A DNA stretch of 64,000 bases. Source: an uncultured Lachnospiraceae bacterium. Its GTDB lineage: Bacteria > Bacillota > Clostridia > Lachnospirales > Lachnospiraceae. Location of the stretch: assembly GCA_910577735.1 (NCBI GenBank), contig CAJTOO010000001.1, positions 3,782 to 67,781 on the forward strand, written 5' to 3'. Shown here piece by piece: positions 59,222-64,000 of this stretch. The translations under genes and the position numbers were made by a program. The notes beneath the pieces were generated by a model. It had not been told where the DNA came from, did not search any database, and saw nothing but the letters and a program-made list of their open reading frames with translations. Every line of letters begins with the position of its first letter. Positions within the stretch are counted from its first letter, which is position 1.

Positions 59222-60670
59222 TCAAAGCGGATAAATCTCACTTTCCTCCACCGAATCACCATTCCTGATATAAATATTGCTGCCCTCCATCAGATTCATA
59301 TCAGACAGATTCGTAATCAGCGCAATGATGGCAATTCCCCGCTCCCGCAGTTTGGCAAACATCTCAAGGGTCACCTCCCTGATATGCAGATCCACCTCCT
59401 GAAACGGATTCTCACAGATCAGTACCTTAGGCGCCGCCAGATAATACTTGCCAAGTCCAATCTTCTGCAACACATCCGGAGAAAGATTCCGCAGCTTCCG
59501 ATTCGCCATCCCTTCTCCCAGAATACTGTCAATATACTGGTAAACGCTCCTTTTATATCTGGGCAAAAGCCAAAGAAACCTTACTTTTTCCGCCAATTCC
59601 AGCATAAAGTTATCCACCACTGTCATATCCCGAATCAGCATGCTCTTGTAGGGCATTTCTGCGCTGTATCGCAGGCCGCGTCTGCGCCATTCCCGAATAT
59701 TCCTGCAGCGTACCGGACGTTCCTCCACATAAACCGCACCGGAGGTGATCCTGCTTCCATCCATGAAGATTTCCCTGAAATCCTCCACATTCCCTGCATT
59801 TGCAAAAAATATCTTGACCACTTCACCCCTGCCCGCGGAAAAAGACAGATTCTTCAGGTTAGGCGTACAGACCTTCTCCATCCGAAATACTCTGTCATCC
59901 GTACCCGCCTTCCTTTCCAGACCGTGCCTGACCTCCCGGGGTCTCTCCGCCTCCTGTCTGCCTGACAAAAAGGCATATAATGTCTGTCTGTCAACAAATG
60001 CCGGTTCAAAGCATCCTAAATTCTTGCCGTTTTTAATGATCAGCAGCTGATTGGTCCAGCTGAATACAATATCATCCAGAGTCTCCATCAGAATAAAGCT
60101 CTGTCCCTTCTGCTGCAGTTTCAACAGGAGCCGGTATATCTGAATCAGCTCATTTTCCTGGAGAAATCCCGTCAGATCGGCCAACACAATGACACTCTTA
60201 TTCTCCACATAGGACTTGACCAGTTCCACTGCCACCCTCTCTTTCACGGACAAGGACTGCACCGGCTTATCAGGCGGCACTGCAATATCAAAATACTCCA
60301 GATACTTTCTGGTCATGCCATAGTATTTCCGCTTGCGCACGATATTGTCCCTGTCGGCAAAAATGCAGATATTTTCCATCACTGACAAGGAGGTGAGAAG
60401 TTTGCTCTTCTTTTCAATCACTGCAAATTCCCTGCCCAGACTCTGGGACACATTGCCGTTTTTGACCAGGTTATGCCGCAGTCTCATCCGCCCTCTGGAC
60501 AATTCACATCTGCCCTTAAAAAAGTTCAGGAGCGCGTCCCTCTCATCTATGCTGTCGCAGATGATCCCGTAAATATCTTTCTCATACAGATGCATCGTCA
60601 GTCCTCTGATGACCTCTTTATCATTCTCCTTAAATGCCGCCTCTTCCAGTGCGAATAATTCTTTCTTCAT
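59222..60670 (-). CDS. Catalytically degenerate double-ABC protein (RbsA/MglA-like pseudo-ATPase)
   Basis: 482 aa with the length and two-domain order of MglA/RbsA, but the ATPase motifs are lost. Walker A positions read GIICDSIDERDALL and VKIFFANAGNVEDF (no GxxxxGK); Walker B positions read VIVLADLTGFLQENE and PKVLICENPFQEVD; signature QSLSVKERVAVELV is partly kept. It is therefore unlikely to hydrolyse ATP. It is coupled to the sensor kinase (3 bp gap) and sits next to mglBAC, so a regulatory role, for example docking to the transporter, is inferred. Confidence 0.8.
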   Translation of the reverse strand: MKKELFALEEAAFKENDKEVIRGLTMHLYEKDIYGIICDSIDERDALLNFFKGRCELSRGRMRLRHNLVKNGNVSQSLGREFAVIEKKSKLLTSLSVMENICIFADRDNIVRKRKYYGMTRKYLEYFDIAVPPDKPVQSLSVKERVAVELVKSYVENKSVIVLADLTGFLQENELIQIYRLLLKLQQKGQSFILMETLDDIVFSWTNQLLIIKNGKNLGCFEPAFVDRQTLYAFLSGRQEAERPREVRHGLERKAGTDDRVFRMEKVCTPNLKNLSFSAGRGEVVKIFFANAGNVEDFREIFMDGSRITSGAVYVEERPVRCRNIREWRRRGLRYSAEMPYKSMLIRDMTVVDNFMLELAEKVRFLWLLPRYKRSVYQYIDSILGEGMANRKLRNLSPDVLQKIGLGKYYLAAPKVLICENPFQEVDLHIREVTLEMFAKLRERGIAIIALITNLSDMNLMEGSNIYIRNGDSVEESEIYPL

Positions 60671-60673
60671 CCC

Positions 60674-61702
60674 CTAAACCTTATCTTTTTTGTACATAAC
60701 AGGGAGCACTAACGTTACCTTGGTCCCAATCCCCTGAATACTGTCCACATGCAGTCCGTATTTCTCACCAAACAGCAGTTTAATACGGCGGCATACATTC
60801 TTCAAAGCGATTCCGCCCTTCTCTCCTTCTCCGTCTTCCACAATATACCCCACAGATACCCGCTCCAAACGTTCATTCAGTTCCGCAAGCCTCTTTTCTT
60901 CTATCCCAATGCCATTGTCGCTGATGCTGATATGGAGGTCCTCATCCACAATTTCAAGCATCAGACTGATCCGACCCTTTTCCCGCTTCCGCTCTAACCC
61001 ATGGAAAATGGCATTTTCAATCACAGGCTGCAAAGACAGTTTGGGACACTGCATCTGCAGAATATTTTCTTCCTCATCACAAATCCTTACCTCAATGGAC
61101 AGTTTCTCTCCAAACCGGTACTGTTGTATCTTAAAATAATTCTCCACATTATCCAATTCTTCCCCAATCGTAACCAGGTTATTGGTCTCCGTAATGGTAT
61201 ACCGAAAAAACACGGACAATGCTTCCGTGATATCCGCAATATTTCCCATGCCGGCACTCAGCGCATCCCCTCTTATGGCCTCCAGCGTATTATATAAAAA
61301 GTGTGGGTTGATCTGGTTCTGCAACGCCAGAAACTCTGCCTGTTTGGTGGAAAGCTGTATGATATTCTGCCGTTCCAACAGTCCGTCCAGACGCTCCACC
61401 GCCGGAGAAAGCTTCCCGAAGAGCATGCCAATATGGTCGACAAACTCCTGATATATCTTTCCTTCGGAAAATCTTTCGCACAGATTTCTGTAATATCTTT
61501 CTTCCGCAAGAAGCCGGCACAGCCACCATATATCTGCCGACACGAAGAATACCGCACCCGCTGCTACAAGTACTCTCACCGCCGCTTCCGGCTTCCAGCC
61601 CCTGTAACACAGAAGCATAGTGCCGACAATTGCAAGGGTCAAAAAGAGCACCTGTAAAATACAGAATATTTTTACCTTTGTAAAATAGTATTGCTTTTTC
61701 AT
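60674..61702 (-). CDS. YesM-like sensor histidine kinase
   Basis: 342 aa; ATG at 61702 overlaps the regulator's stop (TGATG), so the upstream TTG is not needed. Two membrane helices (about 10-33 and 42-63) with only a ~10-residue loop between them, so almost no outside sensor domain. Then a His-kinase region with LQNQINPHFLYNTLEAI (phospho-His), LSLQPVIENAIFHGL and the GHKL motif SDNGIGI. It probably senses through a partner protein. It phosphorylates the AraC-type regulator encoded upstream. Confidence 0.92.
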   Translation of the reverse strand: MKKQYYFTKVKIFCILQVLFLTLAIVGTMLLCYRGWKPEAAVRVLVAAGAVFFVSADIWWLCRLLAEERYYRNLCERFSEGKIYQEFVDHIGMLFGKLSPAVERLDGLLERQNIIQLSTKQAEFLALQNQINPHFLYNTLEAIRGDALSAGMGNIADITEALSVFFRYTITETNNLVTIGEELDNVENYFKIQQYRFGEKLSIEVRICDEEENILQMQCPKLSLQPVIENAIFHGLERKREKGRISLMLEIVDEDLHISISDNGIGIEEKRLAELNERLERVSVGYIVEDGEGEKGGIALKNVCRRIKLLFGEKYGLHVDSIQGIGTKVTLVLPVMYKKDKV

Positions 61703-63321
61703 CAACTGTATAGTCTCCTGTATTCTGAAGGCGTAAGGTTGGTCAGCTTTTTAAATATCCGGGAAAAATATTTCAGATCTGTATATCCCACCCTGGCAGC
61801 AATCTCCGCTACGTCCTGATTCGTCTGCACCAGAAGATTCCTGGCATTTAAGACTCTGATCTCAATCACGTAGTCCATAAAGTTCTGCCCCGTGGCTTTC
61901 TTGAACATGCTAGAAAAATACGCAGGATTAAATCCGATATGACTGCTCACATTTTCCAGACTGATAGCCTTGTTGTAGTTCTCATTAATATACTGCTTCG
62001 CCAATCGTATGGGCCTTGCCTCCTGATTCTTCTGCGTCTCCTCATATCGTTCCATAATCTCCAGACAATGATCGATCAGCCAGTCAAAAACCTCTTCAAA
62101 CCCATATAATTGCTGATACCCTCTCATTAATTCCCAGGGAGTCGTTTTTATTTCCGAATCGAACCAACTGTTCATTCCCATGATAAAAATCGTTACCAGT
62201 TCACGATATACACCATAAAGCAGTTCTCCGTCCTGCAGATGTGCAGACAGTTCCCTTTTCAAATCACGCAGGCTCTTAAGAAAAGACTCTGTATCCACCA
62301 ATTCTATGCTCTTTAGCAAATCCCTCTTGACTGCTGCAGACACGATGGATGACACTTCGCTCTCTGAGGCCGCTCTGCCTTCTTCCTCCAACAGAAATTC
62401 ATCCTTCCTGCCAAACCGGTTGCGGATTGCAGACATGGCCGTAGATATGCTCTCCTGATACTGCTCCAATCCTTCTACTGTCCTGCCCACACCGATTGCT
62501 ACCTTATATCTGGGGAAAAGAGCCTTAATATTGGAAATATCCACTTTCAGTCTGTAAAGCTGGCGGATAAAGTCTTCCCGCTTGTTTTCCACAGAATTGA
62601 ACAGACAGACCACTTCCTCATTGTGAATGATACTCATCCACTCGGAGCAATACTTTTCCATCCGTTCTTTCATCATCTTCTGGATTTTGGGAAGCAAAAA
62701 TCCGTAATCCTCATCGTCCCCTGCCACCGCATTGATGAACAGATGGACTACCACATGGGTAAAGTACTCCCCCGGGAACCTGCATTCAAATTCTCTATAG
62801 ATTTCTTCTCTGTCCAGCTTTAATATGGCCTGTCTGTGATTGTCCACCAATTCTGATAAAAAGCTGTTCTTGATCTTCTGCTGGGTTCTCTGCAGGCGGT
62901 TTTGCAGATTTTCTTTCTCTTCCAGCGCATTGGCCGTGGCGCTGTATTTGCTCAGTATCTTGTGCAGGACTGCTTCCAGTTCTTTCTTTTTAATAGGTTT
63001 GAGCAGGTAATCCTCCACGCCCAGTTTCACTGCCTGCTGGGCATATTCAAACTGGCTGTAACCGCTGATAATCACGAAGAAAACTTTCCTGTCGGATCCC
63101 ACTCTTCCCAGCACTTTTTCCACAAGTTCAATCCCATCCATGCCCGGCATCCTGATATCCGTGATCACGATATCCGGCTGCTTTTCCAGGATCATCTCAT
63201 AGGCCTTCACGCCGTCATTCACTGTCCCTATGACTTCCATCCCCAGCTCATCCCACTGAACCAGACATTGAATCAGTTTGCTTACCTTTATCTCGTCATC
63301 CGCAATCAATACTTTGAGCAT
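61702..63321 (-). CDS. YesN-like AraC-family response regulator
   Basis: 539 aa. Receiver domain (1-125) with acidic DDE near 8-10, phosphorylatable Asp in DIVITDIRMPG (~55) and Lys in YLLKPIKKKE. A ~300-residue helical middle region follows, then a C-terminal AraC DNA-binding domain (~435-535: ISLENVSSHIGFNPAYFSSMFKK, partly shown; VAEIAARVGYTDLKYFSRIF). Activates carbohydrate genes in this class; the adjacent mgl operon is the obvious target. A TATAAT box lies at 63380-63385. Confidence 0.93.
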   Translation of the reverse strand: MLKVLIADDEIKVSKLIQCLVQWDELGMEVIGTVNDGVKAYEMILEKQPDIVITDIRMPGMDGIELVEKVLGRVGSDRKVFFVIISGYSQFEYAQQAVKLGVEDYLLKPIKKKELEAVLHKILSKYSATANALEEKENLQNRLQRTQQKIKNSFLSELVDNHRQAILKLDREEIYREFECRFPGEYFTHVVVHLFINAVAGDDEDYGFLLPKIQKMMKERMEKYCSEWMSIIHNEEVVCLFNSVENKREDFIRQLYRLKVDISNIKALFPRYKVAIGVGRTVEGLEQYQESISTAMSAIRNRFGRKDEFLLEEEGRAASESEVSSIVSAAVKRDLLKSIELVDTESFLKSLRDLKRELSAHLQDGELLYGVYRELVTIFIMGMNSWFDSEIKTTPWELMRGYQQLYGFEEVFDWLIDHCLEIMERYEETQKNQEARPIRLAKQYINENYNKAISLENVSSHIGFNPAYFSSMFKKATGQNFMDYVIEIRVLNARNLLVQTNQDVAEIAARVGYTDLKYFSRIFKKLTNLTPSEYRRLYS

Positions 63322-63481
63322 AATCCACCTTCTGTTTTCTTCCCTTATCTGTTTGATGTTTGTGTTCTTTCAATATACTATTATACCTTATCAATTTCAA
63401 GGTTAAGCTTACATCCGGCAGATTTGGTAACGAAATCCGCCTGTCTTTCGCAGATAAATGACAGATTTCCTGAACATACCT

Positions 63482-63522
63482 GAAAATCCCGCATTCCTTT
63501 GTCGCAAGGAATACGGGATTTC
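63482..63522. terminator. Terminator after the GH31 gene
   Basis: AAATCCCGCATTCCTT and AAGGAATACGGGATTT form a 16-bp stem with one mismatch and a 6-nt loop. It lies 64 bp downstream of the GH31 stop and blocks read-through into the two-component operon. Confidence 0.75.
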
Positions 63523-63585
63523 AAAACTTTCTGTTTATTTGTTTCCTGTATGGGCGCCAGATGATTCCTGTATCTGTCCCTCATC

Positions 63586-64000
63586 TTACACCGTCAGGAC
63601 TCTGCTTCTGCTTTCCAGATCATATTCCCTGCTCTCACCGTCATCCATGTAATACGCATAGGGCTGCACATGCTCTCCAAAGCAGTATAATTTTAAATCT
63701 GCAAAATCCACTTCACCTACGTTCTGGCCGCCTTTGCTCAAAGGCAGAATGCGGTTTTCTTTCAGAAATACACAGACATCTCCCAGAGGCATCTCCACAT
63801 AGGCGAATCCTTTCGGATAAACCTCCTCTTCCAGCACCTGTCCGGCACGGAATCTGATCAGCTTCATGAGCTCCGGAAAGTACACAACCCTTCCCACGGC
63901 ATTCTGCTCATATACAGGTGCAATCATGATGCTGTCCCCCAGCATAAGCTGGTCTTCCACCCGCCTTGCAAGCCTGTCATCTCCATAAGCAAATCCCAAT
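63586..64000 (-). CDS. GH31 alpha-glycosidase, C-terminal part
   Basis: The frame is open to the window edge; 138 codons are visible and the N-terminal part is outside. VEDQLMLGDSIMIAPVYEQN is the conserved end of the GH31 barrel, followed by the C-terminal beta domain (RVVYFPE..., VYPKGFAYVEMPLGDVCVFL, YYMDDGESREYD). GH31 enzymes are alpha-glucosidases or alpha-xylosidases; the substrate cannot be told from this piece. Confidence 0.85.
   Translation of the reverse strand, partial: LGFAYGDDRLARRVEDQLMLGDSIMIAPVYEQNAVGRVVYFPELMKLIRFRAGQVLEEEVYPKGFAYVEMPLGDVCVFLKENRILPLSKGGQNVGEVDFADLKLYCFGEHVQPYAYYMDDGESREYDLESRSRVLTV

Overview
The window looks like a chromosome segment of a gut-type Clostridia, most likely a Lachnospiraceae member. 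Reasons are the moderate GC content, strong GGAGG-type ribosome binding sites, many clustered glycoside hydrolases, YesM/YesN two-component pairs, and zinc-ribbon/FHA/Hanks-kinase protein families of the kind common in that group. After a BlaI/BlaR1 pair on the + strand at the left edge, every gene I can support lies on the - strand. No tRNA, rRNA, transposase or CRISPR array was seen.

Region by region: (1) 1-2174 blaI (3' end)-blaR1-like. (2) 2421-10082 a decayed and a functional sucrose/alpha-glucoside region: broken RpiR regulator, a deletion scar fusing a substrate-binding-protein signal peptide to a permease tail, a GH32 fructosidase, a LacI regulator and two GH13 alpha-glucosidases, with palindromic operators and promoters. 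(3) 10163-12106 a two-domain cytidine-deaminase gene of the anti-phage dCTP deaminase (AvcD-like) type, a 52-residue ORF 1 bp downstream, and a long leader. (4) 12140-16704 carB and a second LacI regulator, each with a readable promoter. (5) 16713-46852 a ~30 kb type VII secretion (T7SS) locus, apparently one long operon. It encodes EssC, a YukD-like protein, five small helical WXG100 or WXG100-like proteins plus a sixth helical protein, a candidate effector with a DUF4176 partner, two membrane-anchored Ser/Thr kinases, a PP2C phosphatase, FHA proteins, a LytTR regulator, and a series of zinc-ribbon/TM proteins carrying cell-surface domains (carboxypeptidase, VWA+YARHG, propeller, LamG) plus a lipoprotein amidase. 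(6) 46904-47080 a predicted small RNA gene made of an 11-copy pentanucleotide repeat and a 26-bp hairpin terminator. (7) 47223-49001 an ECF sigma factor, a membrane protein and a zinc-ribbon membrane protein. (8) 49065-50856 a HipBA-like islet bounded by 25-bp exact direct repeats derived from a transcription terminator. (9) 50908-58905 an mglBAC galactoside ABC transporter with GH3 and GH42 enzymes. (10) 59144-63321 a YesMN-type two-component system with a catalytically degenerate double-ABC protein. (11) 63586-64000 the 3' end of a GH31 glycosidase.

How it fits together: the T7SS locus appears to be controlled by phosphorylation (two kinases, one phosphatase, FHA readers, recurring candidate phospho-Thr motifs) and by its own LytTR protein, whose likely direct-repeat boxes lie just upstream of the operon promoter. 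The sugar regions are separate catabolic units, each with local regulators. The deaminase and HipBA units are defence/toxin-antitoxin-type insertions between housekeeping or catabolic genes.
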